Assembly (NCBI GenBank): GCA_015501585.1
Contig: JADNRY010000158.1
Coordinates: forward strand, 62,001-126,000
Reading direction: 5' to 3'
DNA length: 64,000 nucleotides
Source: Rhodocollybia butyracea
Lineage: Eukaryota; Basidiomycota; Agaricomycetes; Agaricales; Omphalotaceae
Below are positions 33,317-44,918 of the stretch, piece by piece. A model generated the notes under the pieces. It was not told where the DNA came from. It was given only the letters and a program-made list of their open reading frames with translations, and did no database searches. The stretch's first letter is position 1. Each line of letters opens with the position of its first letter. Made by a program: the position numbers and the translations under genes.

Positions 33317-34509
33317 CCCAGTGAAAACCCGGGCATCCAGGGTCAAGCCAAATCGAGCGAAATCGGTAAGGCATTGAGCGAAAATGAGCCAAATTGGATG
33401 GGACCTTTCTTATCCATTCAAACCGAGCTCAGGTCCTTCAAGGTCATTCGATGATACATATTTCGAAGCTGTTAACTGGTTGAACAGAGCCAAAACAGCT
33501 CTTTTCAAGCCAAACTCTCTTGGCTGTCGATGTCTCGATCCTCAAATTCTCGAACAAGAAGGTTATTTAATGAAAACTTATGTAAAACTAATCGATACAA
33601 ACTCAGCAACTTTGACGCCACGTCACTCGCCTCTTTCTTCCACTCCGCCACGTCGAATCTTGTTGAATCGTTATCCTTCTGCCTGGCTCTCTTTTCTATC
33701 TCAAAGCTCTTATATTTCTTCAGGTGGTTAGAAAGAAGAGAGAATTGAAAAGGAACTGGTAAGTTTCATGAAATATCATCTGATACGCTCTTTTAATGCT
33801 CTACTTCCAAGGCAAACAATGTTGCAAGCTGGCCCATCTGCTAATGCTCATCCAACCATCAACGAGGTGCAAATCGATGTCTCTTCTTCTTTTTGTCATC
33901 TTTCCTAATTGAAATCCTCATATTTCTTAGATTCGCAACGCATAATCGATAATTCTTCACTCGATAATTGGATCAGCTGATATGGACCAGGGAATGGATA
34001 GATTGGGAACGACCAGAACGCGATTATAAACTTCCATTACGACGTACATCTCGGTAAGTTGCTACACGTTGCAAGTCTGCTTCACACACTAACTCCTTTC
34101 GTAGATGCTGCCAACCTCAATATCGCTTTCAAGTCGCTCAGAGTTATAGCATACGCGGCGATTTTGTCAGAAGGTACGTTAGTACTAGTGGTAGCCTGTA
34201 GCGTCTAGTATCTTTTATTGTAATTACAATAGCCCTGTATCGTACCAAAATATATGCACTTTTTAATTCATTAATTGAACCTATCTGAACGAGCAAAAAC
34301 GAGCCAAAAGAGCCACCTAAATCGATGCTAAATGAGCGGCAGTCTGAGCCAAAGCGTTGGTGACTTTCTTGCTCGATTGGGCCCGATATCGGCCAAAATT
34401 AGTCCGGAATATCGAGCCAGGTTGAGCAAAACCGAGCAATATCGGGGAAATTGGCGGAGTTCGTTTCGCTCGATTTGGCTTGGCCTGGGACGCCCCGATT
34501 TTCACTGGG
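33317..34509. mobile_element. non-autonomous DNA transposon with ~50-bp TIRs
   Basis: The left end (33317-33366) and right end (34462-34509) are inverted repeats of about 50 bp with mismatches; both read CCCAGTGAAAA at the outer edge and CAAGCCAAATCGAGCGAAA at the inner edge. GCTTCAAG is repeated directly on both sides (33309-33316 and 34509-34516, sharing one G with the right terminus). Many GAGC(C/G)AAA motifs cluster near both ends. An 8-bp duplication and CAGTG-type ends suggest a hAT-like element. Internal ORFs (33384-33731) show no transposase motif. Confidence 0.65.
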
Positions 34510-34539
34510 CTTCAAGTGTGATCGATGTCGATGAGGTGT

Positions 34540-35880
34540 TGATGAGGTACGTGATCTATTTCCTTTTTCTTTCTGTTTTTGTCTCATTTCATTGTGTAGA
34601 CTCAGTGATATCTTTGTCGGAGACGACCCTCGGTATCAACATTCAACGGTGCCAACCTCGAAAGTCTTCTGTCAACGGAATCAACTGAACTACGAATCAG
34701 CGGACCACGCAACTCTCTATAGGCAAAGTCTTTTGCCAGCGACTTAGCAATGGCTGGTCGTAGTATCAATGCCAAACGGGGTCAGGTACGTGGTCCTCAA
34801 ATCCATTGAAGGTCCTGTGTCAATAACTGTACTCAGTGGGCCACACAACTCACTCGTCGTCTCTATCCTTTCTGCGCCACATTCTTCAGCACTCTCTTCG
34901 TTTGTGACTCGGCTGATTGATATGGTCGTGGTCCGACTAGCAACGCCGGTAGACCGATATCAAGCATATCAGTCTCAGCTTTTTACCTCGGCATCCTTTC
35001 CATGTACATCTCGCAAAGTCTAAAGCTTTGGTTTGTGGAGGCCGGTTCTGTATCACCATCGGTCTCCTGTGTCGGCTTTTCCACCGAATAACGCGAAACT
35101 GGCTCTCCATTGGTTTACAACTCGCTCCTTGTCTTTGCTTCCTGCTGAAGTCACCGCAATACATTATATATAAAAAACGGCCGAATAAGACGCTTAGAGG
35201 TCCGCTCGGAAACTCAGAACTCTTTGAGGATAAAATAGCAGAGATCATGGCCAGCCATTCGACCTTCCTCTCCATTCTATCCGTGTCCCAAGAACGTGTC
35301 TATCATCGATGTCTCACATTTCAACATCTCTACCCCATTTTCCTTCTGGACACTGGAGCATTTCCAGCAAAGGTTCTTCTCTCTATGGCTTCTTTGAAAT
35401 CATCGTTTGCCGGATGATCGTTGGTGCTGTCGGTAATACCGTTGCATTTATTTAACAGTATCTCCCATCTCTTACTTTTTTTGTTCATATTTACTTAGTT
35501 GGTATACTTAGAACTTTGTACCGTCAAGAACATCAAGAACATCAACAGTATCCCTGCCGTCAACGCGTTAACGTTCAGCGGTGGCGTGCCTTCGTCACCA
35601 TATACGTTCCCTGCTCCGCCTCGCCTGGGCTATCACCGGTGAAATCTTCTGATCCTGCAGCGTCGCACTGGCTGTGGAAGGGCTGTGGAAGACAATCGCC
35701 TCTGATTACCCCGCCTGTGGTTGCCAACGAGGGCAACCTCGACTTGAATATCTTCTGCTCCTTCTGCGGGTACTGCTTCATCTACACCTACTTCTTCCCG
35801 AGACAATCTTAGTCTCGAACAGTCGATGTACATGGAGACGAGCGATGGGTGGGCACCGTGCGCAGGAGGTTGGGATAATA
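34540..35880 (+). pseudogene. MFS sugar transporter relic 4
   Basis: Plus-strand decayed copy. An exon-1 remnant ends near 34543, then a T-rich intron. About 34602-34720 matches the segment from helix 1 to GPHNSL, and a second copy of the last part follows at about 34795-34870, so there is an internal tandem duplication. Later fragments include FCITIGLL (about 35050), SPQYIIYKK (about 35155), NSELFEDKIAEIMASH (about 35210-35260), and VVANEGNLDLNIF (about 35715-35755). Multiple frameshifts and stops. Confidence 0.8.
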
Positions 35881-37214
35881 GGGAAGAAGGTCACGAGGAT
35901 ACGTCCCGTAATGATAGTGAGAAGACAACATGGTTTTTTCCTTTTTTCTTCTTGTTTTTGTTTGTTTTTTCCCATTTCGGTTTATTTGTAGCATTCGTGG
36001 ACGGGGTATCTGTACACCACTGTACTTGGTGCTCATGACATTTAATGCCAGTGAATTAATGCAACTTTTGTTCTCTGACGGCATTTCGATTTAGGAGATT
36101 CGCCGTGTAAGTTATTTCCCCTACGCACCTTTGTCTTTACTAGATTGGCAGTCTATTTCGCCAGCACTAATTCTCTAGCGCTCCGTCGAGTACAAGCGCC
36201 GCAAACCACTGCTCTTCACAATTTCACGCATGCCAGTATGTATGTTGTGCTAATCTCCAACTCTGAATACTTGGGCATACAGCTTGACTGAAGCCTTGGC
36301 TCCAAAGATTTTCCATGGGGATTTTATATTACCGCCAAATTACCGCTCTTCTACTCTTCTTATTTTCAGTCTGGTTTATCAGTGTTTCGTGCCTTAGTCC
36401 TTCTAGGATACAGATGAATAAACTTGTAAACTGACAGCTCATTGATATCATCACGGCTTCCAATCTCTTCCATCTGGTTACCGTCACACTGCCTCGTTTG
36501 AACAGGAGAACACGATGTAATCTCTTGGCTTATATGCTTGTACTGCGCTGGTTCTTCCGGCTGAGGCAACTTCCGCATTATCCGTCTCACTTGTGAGAAG
36601 TGATTCATATCAAATAATCGTGTATGCTTTATACAGCGAGTCGCGACCAGACACCAAAAGAAAAGAATGAAGAAAAGAATGTAACTAGCGTGATGTAAAC
36701 CAACAGAACTTTCACGGTTCGTTATCAATCTCGAAATCGTAAGTATGTTCCCAGGTCCTGGGCTCAAGTTATTCTCCAGGCCTCTATACCAGTGAAGACT
36801 TGGAAAGTAGCGAGTATTAGAAAGCAAGAACGTTGTGGGCTTATATGTCTTGGTCAGACAAGTTGAAAGTGATGGAAATAAGAATTTGCATACCCTTCGA
36901 CGCTGGCGATTGGAGAGCTAATAAGCAGCGCCTTGTAATTGTCGGAAAATTGGCCCCGAGTCCCAACTTAAGGTATATCGATTGTCACCTGAGCCACTAC
37001 CCAATATAGAATTTAGAGTTACATCTTTGTTCCTCGTTACACGGATTATACGTATACACGTGTAGACCTTATATGAACTGCCTTTCCGAAGAAGTTTCAT
37101 TTGTTCCCTTACTACGTACCAGCACATCGTTTGAAGTTCACACGTAGGTTTCAAGCCTCGTTTCCTTGCAGTCTTATACTAATCATCATTAACAGAGAGA
37201 GATTTAAGAAAAAT
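35881..37214. other. duplicated transporter 3' flank and NLR 2 upstream region
   Basis: No gene is supported. About 36000-36300 and 36420-36540 match sequence downstream of the intact transporter (24465-24780 and 25080-25230). The last few hundred bases are the 5' region of NLR 2. Confidence 0.5.
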
Positions 37215-40200
37215 ATGACCGGAGTAGTAGATACCCCTGGCAGGCGAGATGATTTTTCACACTATCGGAAATTCAGCTTACACTCTGGTAGTATGTTTGC
37301 TAACACTTCCAATTTTACGTTGGTAAATCCGCAATTGCAACCAGCAAGCATCATCGACAACTGGGTTAACAATTATCATTCCTGGAGTGAGTACCTCTTG
37401 ATTGCTCTCACCAGTTCTTCAATTAACAATTGAAATGAAGATACCAATAATGTGGTTGCTATTCGGAATTGGTTGAAGGCGCCGGATCCCTCTACCAACT
37501 TTGTGGCTGCATATGATAAGAAAACCGCTGGAACTGGGGAATGGATACTTTCTCATTCAGAATACATTAAGTGGCGTGAGGGTGAACCTGGGACTCTATG
37601 GATACAGGGCAAAGGTAAAATTCCTTCATACAGAAGGTCGAGTCTAACAAAGATCTTTCTTGTAGTGGGGTCAGGGAAAACCATCCTCTCGTAAGCATGA
37701 ATGGGTTTTCATTGCCTTGATATCTAATATGCATCATTAGCACAACTATCATCAAAAATTTGCAAGAGAATTCTGCAGTAGGATGCTACTATTACTATTT
37801 TGACAACCGTGACAACTCAAAGACAAAGACAACTGGCCACGGGCTTCTTCAAGCACTGTTGTTGCAGATGGCTATAAGGTCTGAGGGTGTCCATCCTACT
37901 CTACAGTCACTTTATAAAAGGTGCCACCAAGGAGTTATGCAGTCTACTACGGAGGATTTGAGTTCAACTCTAGCAGGAGTTGTTAAAGACTTGAGTCCTG
38001 CTTTCCTGGTATTGGATGCCATGGATGAGTGCACTGAAGCAATTGATGTGTTTAAACATCTTGCTCAGTTTAAGAACAACCTCTATATAGTAGTGACCAG
38101 TCAACATTTGGCTGAGGCTGGTTATGATGTGACAGGGAAGATCCATCTTAATGATGCAGAAAATGCATTTAAGCAGGATGTTCACAAATACCTCGAGGAT
38201 AAACTTGCGCATCACAAATTGAAACAAGAACTATTTACTGAAATAGTAAATCATTTGATTGAAGAATCTGAAGGCCAGTAAGTATTGCAAATAATTGGAT
38301 TAACTTCAAGCAATTGACATTACCTCAACAAAGGTTTCGTTGGGTGGACTGCCAAGTAACTGTACTACAGCGATGTAAGACACCAAAGGCCATAAAAGAG
38401 GTGCTGAAAGGGTTACCCAAGACCCTTGAAGAGACATACACTGTGGCTATTCAAAGAATCACGGGAAGTGAACATGCCAATGAGGCAGGTCAGCTTCTCA
38501 GATGGTTGACTTATGCATTTGAACCACTTTCAATTGCACAGGCCACAGAAATCCTTGCGGTAGACTTGGATGAGCAAATATTTGATCCTGAGGCACGGCC
38601 ATTGGAGCTTGAAACTGGAGTATATGATATCCTGGATTCCACAATGATTGTTGTTGATGTAAACAACATTGTTCAACTTGCACACAATTCTGTGAAAGAG
38701 TTTTTAATGGCTGGCCAGAGTCAAGAACATTTAGTTGGACTGATTGAAATCAATGAGCAATTGGCCCATTCAAGTATATGTCAAACATGCCTTATCTATT
38801 TACTTGGGTTCAATTCAGAGCAAACATATGAATTTGAAGAGGACTATCCATTGTCCATTTATGCAGCAAAGTATTGGCCATCTCATATGAGGAGGCTAAG
38901 TGAGAAGGTACTGAAGCACGGAGCAGCTCAAGACCTGGCAGGAAGATTAGTAAAGCACAGCAGCGAAACTTCATATATAAATTGGATCAGAATTCATGGG
39001 CCAGAAAGAGATTGCAATGCGCAATGTAATCCCAATTTGGATTCAGATGAAATTCAGGGTCCATTGTATCACATGGCCTATGAGGGATTGACATCAATTG
39101 TTGAGCATGTGCTGTCACAAGAAACAACTGATGTCAATGTCCAAGGTGGAAAATATGGAAATGCTCTCCAGACAGCTGCTGCTAAGGGCAACAAGCACAC
39201 TGTCCAGCTTCTGCTAGAGCACAAAGCAGATGTCAATGCCCAGGGTGGGTGGTATGATAATGCACTGCAGGCAGCAGCTGCTGAAGGCAACAAGGATATT
39301 GTCCAGCTTCTGTTAGAGCACAAAGCAGATGTCAATGTCCAAGGTGGAGAGTATGGAAATGCTCTCCAGGCAGCTGCTGCTCAAGGCAACAAAGATATTG
39401 TCCAGGTTCTGTTAGAGCACAAAGCAGATATCAATGCCCAAGGTGGGAAGTATGGAAATGCACTGCAGGCAGCAGCTGCTGAAGGCAACAAGGATATTGT
39501 CCAGCTTTTGTTAGAGCACAAAGCAGATACCAATGCCCAAGGTGGACGCTATGGAAATGCACTCCAGGCGGCTGCTGCTAAAGGGGACAAGGATATTGTT
39601 CAGCTTTTGTTAGAGCACAAAGCAGATGTCAATGCCCAAGGTGGAGTATATGGAAATGCACTCCAGGCAGCCGCTGCTCATGGCAACAAGGATATTGTCC
39701 TGCTGCTGCTAGAGCACAAAGGAGAGGTCAATGCCCAGGGTGGAAGGTTTGGAAGTTCTCTTCAGGCAGCTGCTGCTGAAGGCAACAAGGATATTATCCA
39801 GCTTCTGATACAGCACAAGGCAGATGTAAATGCCCAAAATGGAAAATATGGAAACAGAAGGTATGGAAATGCACTACAGGCAGCTGCTGCTAACGACAAC
39901 AAGGACATTGTTCAGCTTTTGTTAGAGCACAAAGCAGATGTAAATGCACAAGGGGGATGGTATGATAATCCACTCTATGCAGCTGCTGCTGAGGGCAGGA
40001 TGGATATTGTGCACCTTCTGTTAGAGCACAAAGCAGAGGTCAATGCCCAGGGTGGGGAGTATGGAAATGCACTCCAGGCAGCTGCTGCTCATGGCAAGAA
40101 GGATCTTGTCCAGCTTCTGTTAGAGCACAAAGCAGAGGTCAATGCCCAAGGTGGAGTATATGGAAATGCACTCCAGGCATCTAGTGCTAAAGGCAACAAG

Positions 40201-41829
40201 GATCTGGTCCAGCTTCTGCTTGAGCACAAAGCAGATGCCAATGCTCAAGGCGGAAGGTATGCAAATGCACTCCAGGCTGCTGCTGCTGAATGCAAGACAG
40301 ATATTGTCGAGCTTCTGTTAAAGTACAAAGCAGATGTCACTGCCCAAGGTGGGGAGTATGGAAATGCACTGCAGGCGGCTGCTGCTCATGGCAAGAAGGA
40401 CATTGTTCAGCTTTTGTTAGATCACAAAGCAGATGTCAATGCCCAAGGTGGGGAGTATGGAAATGCACTTCAGGCAGCTGCTATTAAAGGCAAGAAGGAC
40501 ATTGTCCAGCTTCTGTTAGAGCACAAAGCAGATGTCAATGCCCATGGTGGATTGTGTGGAAATGCACTCCAGGCAGCTGCTGCTCGAGGTAGGAAGGATA
40601 TTATCCATCTTCTGTTGGAGCACAAAGCAGATGTCAATGCTCAAGGTGGATTGTATGGAAGTTCACTTCATGCAGCTGCTGCTCAAGGCAAGATGGATAT
40701 TGTCCAGCTTCTGTTAGAGCACAAAGCAGATGTCAATGCCCAAAATGGCGACTGGGGAACCGCACTCCTGGAAGCTGTTGGTCAGGGCAACAAGGACATT
40801 GTTCAGATTCTGTTAGAGAACAAAGCTGATGTAAATGCTCAAGGTGGATTGTATGAAAATGCACTTCAGGCAGCTGCTGCTGACTGCAACAAGGCTATGG
40901 TCCAGCTTCTGTTAGAGCACAAAGCAGATGTCAATGCTCAGGGTGGACAGCATGGAAATGCACTCCAGGCAGCTGTTGCTGAAGGCACCAGGGAGCTTGT
41001 ACAGCTTCTGTTGGAGCACAAAGCAGATGTCAATGCCCAAGGTGGGGAGTATGGAAATGCACTGCAGGCTGCTGCTGCTTATGGCAAGAAGGACATTGTT
41101 CAGCTTTTGCTAGAGCACAAAGCAGATGTCCATTCTCAAAGTGGAACAGATGGGAATGCACTTGAGATTGCTGCTGCCAATGGTTGGAAGGCCATTGTCA
41201 AGCTTCTGTTAGAGTACAAAGCAGATGTCAATGCCCAAGGTGGGAAGTATGGAAATGCACTGCAGGCGGCTGTTGCTCATGGCAAGAAGGACATTGTTCA
41301 GCTTTTGCTAAAGCACAAAGCAGAGGTCAATGCTCAAGGTGGATTGCATGGAAATGCACTGCAGGCAGCTGCTGTTCAAGCCAACAAGGATCTTGTGCAG
41401 CTTCTGTTAGGGCACAAAGCAGATGTCAATGCCCAAGGTGGGGAGTATGGAAATGCACTCCAGGCAGCTGCTGCTCATGGCAACAAGGACCTTGTCAACT
41501 TTCTGCTAGAACACAAAGCAGATGTCAATGTCCAGGGTGGAAAATATGGAAATGCACTTCAGGCAGCTGCTGCTCAAGGCAAGAAGGACATTGTTCATCT
41601 TTTGTTAGAGTCCAAAGCCAATGTCAATGCCAAAGGAGGTGGGGAGTATGGAAATGCACTCCAGGCAGCTGCTGCTGATGGCAACAAAGATGGGGTCCAG
41701 CTTCTCTTAAAGCACAAAGCAGCTGTCAATGATCCAGGTGGACAGCAGGGAAATCCACTCCAGGCGGCTGCTGCTCAAGGAGATATTGCTGGTGGGAATG
41801 CCTATTTCTTTGAATCTGAGCTGACTTAG
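37215..41829 (+). CDS. NACHT-ankyrin NLR protein 2
   Basis: Five exons (37215-37386, 37441-37614, 37666-37690, 37741-38277, 38334-41829) join in frame to 1467 residues. The N-terminal 57 residues have no known effector fold but contain SNFTLVNPQ, shared with NLR 1. WLKAPDPS, WIQGK and Walker A GKVGSGKT (residues 114-121) open the NACHT domain; Walker B is FLVLDAMDE (212-220); the arginine of the TSR motif is Gln here (TSQ). FRWVDCQ starts the winged-helix-like spacer at 304. From residue 576, 26 full ankyrin repeats of 33 residues and one partial run to the C-terminus, nearly identical except at a few positions. It is likely an intracellular receptor whose repeats bind a variable ligand. Exon phases match NLR 1 exactly, showing recent common ancestry. 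Confidence 0.88.
39151..41780 (+). repeat. homogenised ankyrin repeat array of NLR 2
   Basis: 26 complete 99-bp units in frame, consensus (x)YGNALQAAAA(x)G(x)KDIVQLLLEHKADVNAQGG, where x marks the most variable positions (1, 12 and 14 of the unit). One 5-residue insertion precedes repeat 8. Codons as well as residues are nearly identical between units, which points to unequal exchange or conversion. Confidence 0.9.
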
Positions 41830-42499
41830 TGCCACTGTTTACTCTTCTATTTCTTTATTATTTATGTGTTCCTTTTTGATTATCTGAGTACCTCAGATTA
41901 TTTCGCAACTTTGTGCTCTTATTTAGATGTGAAACATCTTGTCCTTACGGTCCTCCATTGTTTGTATTTGCACACTTCTCAGGGTAGCTTATCTTTATTT
42001 ATTATTCTGTGTAAACTTGGGCACAAGTCTGGTTCTTGTACATGTACCTAGGTGAAAGAAATAAATGTTGCTGTAAAGAAACATTCAGATGCAAGCTATG
42101 CTCATCCTTCAAATGTGGGGACAATAGCACCCCAGAGGGTAGAGATGGGTAAAGCCCTGAGCTAACAACCCAATGGGGTCTGATTCCATAAAACTAGGAA
42201 CTGATATACCATACCATTGTATAGCATCAGCAAAACATGGGTGCACGGGAAGCCACTTTCCGGCACTGTATGGCGCTGGGGGCACTGGGAGCCGCTGGAA
42301 ACGGCTGTAGAGTGCCTGACAACGGCGCCAGCTCACCCACGTACTGCTGATGTACCACAATACATAAGGAAGTATTACCAGCCTCTATTGATAAATTTTG
42401 AAATCCAATGAGTAAATGATATGACCTGTCAAAAAATATATGTGTGCAAAATTGTGTTTTCACACCTGATGCATTTCAGTACAAATACCACCTGTCATG
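41830..42499. other. 3' region of NLR 2, no gene seen
   Basis: This is AT-rich sequence after the stop codon. Minus-strand ORFs at 42109-42463 have no recognised motif. Confidence 0.4.
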
Positions 42500-42504
42500 C
42501 CCCA

Positions 42505-43673
42505 TGTTATTACTCGATCAATAGTCTCGTCCAAACCTTCACAGTACGTAACTCAGCAGTAAAAATGATAAGAGAAATTAATGAGATTATAGAGCAAGCC
42601 TTTCCGTTTGTTGAAACCGCTAGGCAAAAAATATATACTCAAACAACTAGGCTCAAGTAAAGTTAGTAACTAGTTTGTAATACGAAACTCACAGAAGTTA
42701 TTATTTGGAGATAGCTCGACAAATAATAATATGATTACCCTCGGAGATAGCTCAACAAGCAGTAATATGAATCAGAACTAGTACTCGGAGATGGCTCAAC
42801 AAGTAGTAGTGAGTGTGGTGTCTAGTACTCAGAGATAGCTCAACAAGTAATAGTGAGTGTGATGTCTAATACTTGGAGATAGCTCAACAAGTAATAGGAA
42901 GTTGCAACTCGGAGATAGCTCAACAAGTGGCAATTAAAGAAGTATTCACTAGGAGATAGCTCAACAGGTGAATGTTAGTGGATACAACTTGGAGTTAGCT
43001 CAACAAGATGTATAAATGTGTATTGTAGCTTGGAGATAGCTCAACAAGATACAATGAGTTGGTCTGGTGATTCACACAAGTGATAACAGCAAACAAGTGG
43101 GGGTTTGGATTTAAGAAAAATAATACATCTAACGTATATTGGTAAATCTAGACTACTTATATACTGTGCAATGTGTACTAGTTAGGAAATGCTGCGGAAT
43201 GACTAGATTTGAGTCATAACTGCGGAAATACTGCGGATGAGTCAGTCTGACTATGTAATGCTGTGCAATGACTAATATTGAGTCATGTATGCGGAACCGT
43301 AGTTGACTCAGATATCTGGCTGTGCAATGACTGATATTGAGTCATTGATGTAAAGAGGCTATGCAATGATGTCATAGCTGTGGAGCAGTGATGTGATATC
43401 ATAACTGCGGAGCAATGGAATGACATCATGATTGTGGAGTAGCAAGATGACATCATAGTTGTGGAGCTAGAATGATGTCATGACTGTGCAGACTGTGCAG
43501 TGACTGTTAAAGATCATTCTGGTGTTCTGGAAGAATGTGTGCAGCATTAACCCAAATGGTGTTGAATAACTAATGAATGTAAAATGTTAAGTAGAAGTAT
43601 TAATGATAGTGTTCATAGTTGGTTACAGAAGAAAAAAGATTGGGTGTATAGGATTTAGATCCGGGTCATAACA
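42505..43673. mobile_element. solo LTR (about 1.17 kb) with target-site duplication
   Basis: The element begins TGTTATTAC and ends GTCATAACA, an 8-of-9 inverted match of TG...CA type. CCCCA is directly repeated at 42500-42504 and 43674-43678, a 5-bp target duplication. No ORF. Inside are two arrays: nine copies of a GGAGATAGCTCAACAAG motif (about 42705-43060) and several TGACATCAT/TGATGTCAT units (about 43365-43480). It is best explained as a solo LTR left after recombination of a copia or Ty3 element. Confidence 0.75.
42705..43060 (+). repeat. nine spaced GGAGATAGCTCAACAAG motifs
   Basis: Nine occurrences, one about every 35-45 bp, each a variant of GGAGATAGCTCAACAAG, separated by partly similar spacers (TAGTAGTGAGTGTGRTGTCTA in several). 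They lie within the solo LTR. Spacing is regular but spacers are not unique, so this is not a CRISPR. Confidence 0.85.
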
Positions 43674-43678
43674 CCCCA

Positions 43679-44607
43679 GGCATACAGTGCAACCAGGCAC
43701 CTCAATAACTGTAAAACGTGACAAATTTTGGAAAGTTTTCTCAGCTCATAAATCTTGGCTATTTTTCTTTAAAATAGGTGCAATCAACTTGTTTTAGATT
43801 GGTCTAGATGGGTTGTAAGTTGCTAAGCCTGAACTTGAATTCTGGGTTTTGGTCGACCTTGAAAATGAACCATGCTTAGTCATACCCTAATTAGAAAGGT
43901 ACTTGCCTTATATGGCGATATAGGCGCCCATAAGCGCTCATACACTGCTATCTATGGCATGCATTTTCTCTACATCAAGACTTTTCCTTTCTTTTGTGCC
44001 CTTTAGCTAACCTCATTCACTTATTCTAGATAGAGTATCACTAGTAGCAATGATCCATGCACCGGTGTATCTGAGAACAAAGTGAATAAAATGTTTTAAG
44101 TCATTAGCTAACTATTTGAACTGTCTTTGAGAGCAAAAAGTTTGGATTTTTTGGCGGGCCAAGAATGAACACCATGGGAACATTTATTTAAATGTGGAAC
44201 CTATTTTTTGTTCAACGTAAAATGCATTCTTTTAGCAGGTTTGCTACCAAAACTATTTTTATTTTTAATTTAGCTAATTTATTTCACTCAAAATTGACCT
44301 GTTGGGGAAGTGCCTAGTTGCACTATATACAGACTGCTGACGTTTCCTGCTCCCGCTGAATTTCCGGTTCCGATACACTTCTGCTTTGCTTCTGTCTTAC
44401 TTTTTCCTTGACTGTACACTTGCTATGAACCTGCCAATCCACATCAGGAAATGTCTTATTTACTCAACTCAACCTGAGCTGACTTGTGTATATATTCCAA
44501 CCTCAGGTTAACTCAAGCTGACTTGGGTAGATGGCTTCAACTTAGGCCAATCAGGTCACTCAAGTTAACCTGAATGAACTTGAGAATTTTAATTCAAACC
44601 CCAGGTT
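43679..44607. other. intergenic, AT-rich, no gene seen
   Basis: About 44460-44590 holds imperfect repeats of an AACTCAAGCTGACTTG-like unit. Otherwise nothing is recognised. Confidence 0.4.
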
Positions 44608-44911
44608 TGTTGTAGTAATTTCTTATAGCGCTGTAAAGTAAATGTACGGCCTCAGCGCAAATACTAGTCGGAGTAAACACCTCATATACCTGTAAAGTAA
44701 ATGTACGGACTAGTACAGGATAAGTAAGTAAACTAATATACAAAGAGAATAAAAGAACGGCTAACCTCAGCGCAAATACTAGTTGGAGTAAACGTCTGAG
44801 GTAGCTTACATATGTGAGTAGCTACAAGTACAAGTAAGTTAGATAATAGCCAAAATGAAAATCAAATACTACAGGCTATCTTACATGGAACATGTTTGTA
44901 CTTACTCAACA
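44608..44911 (-). repeat. LTR of a copia element
   Basis: This 304-bp stretch starts TGTTG and ends CAACA on the plus strand and directly follows the polypurine-like GAAGGGGAG (minus strand) after the copia RNase H stop codon, the expected place of a 3' LTR. Internally, CTCAGCGCAAATACTAGT and CTGTAAAGTAAATGTACGG each occur twice. No partner LTR is visible to confirm the ends. Confidence 0.55.
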
Positions 44912-44918
44912 CTCCCCT

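Noticed and set aside
42109..42463. Minus-strand ORFs between NLR 2 and the solo LTR
   Set aside because: Short, without motif or paralog.
42705..43060. Regularly spaced repeats that could be taken for a CRISPR array
   Set aside because: The genome is a eukaryote, the repeats vary, spacers are similar to each other and the array lies inside a solo LTR.
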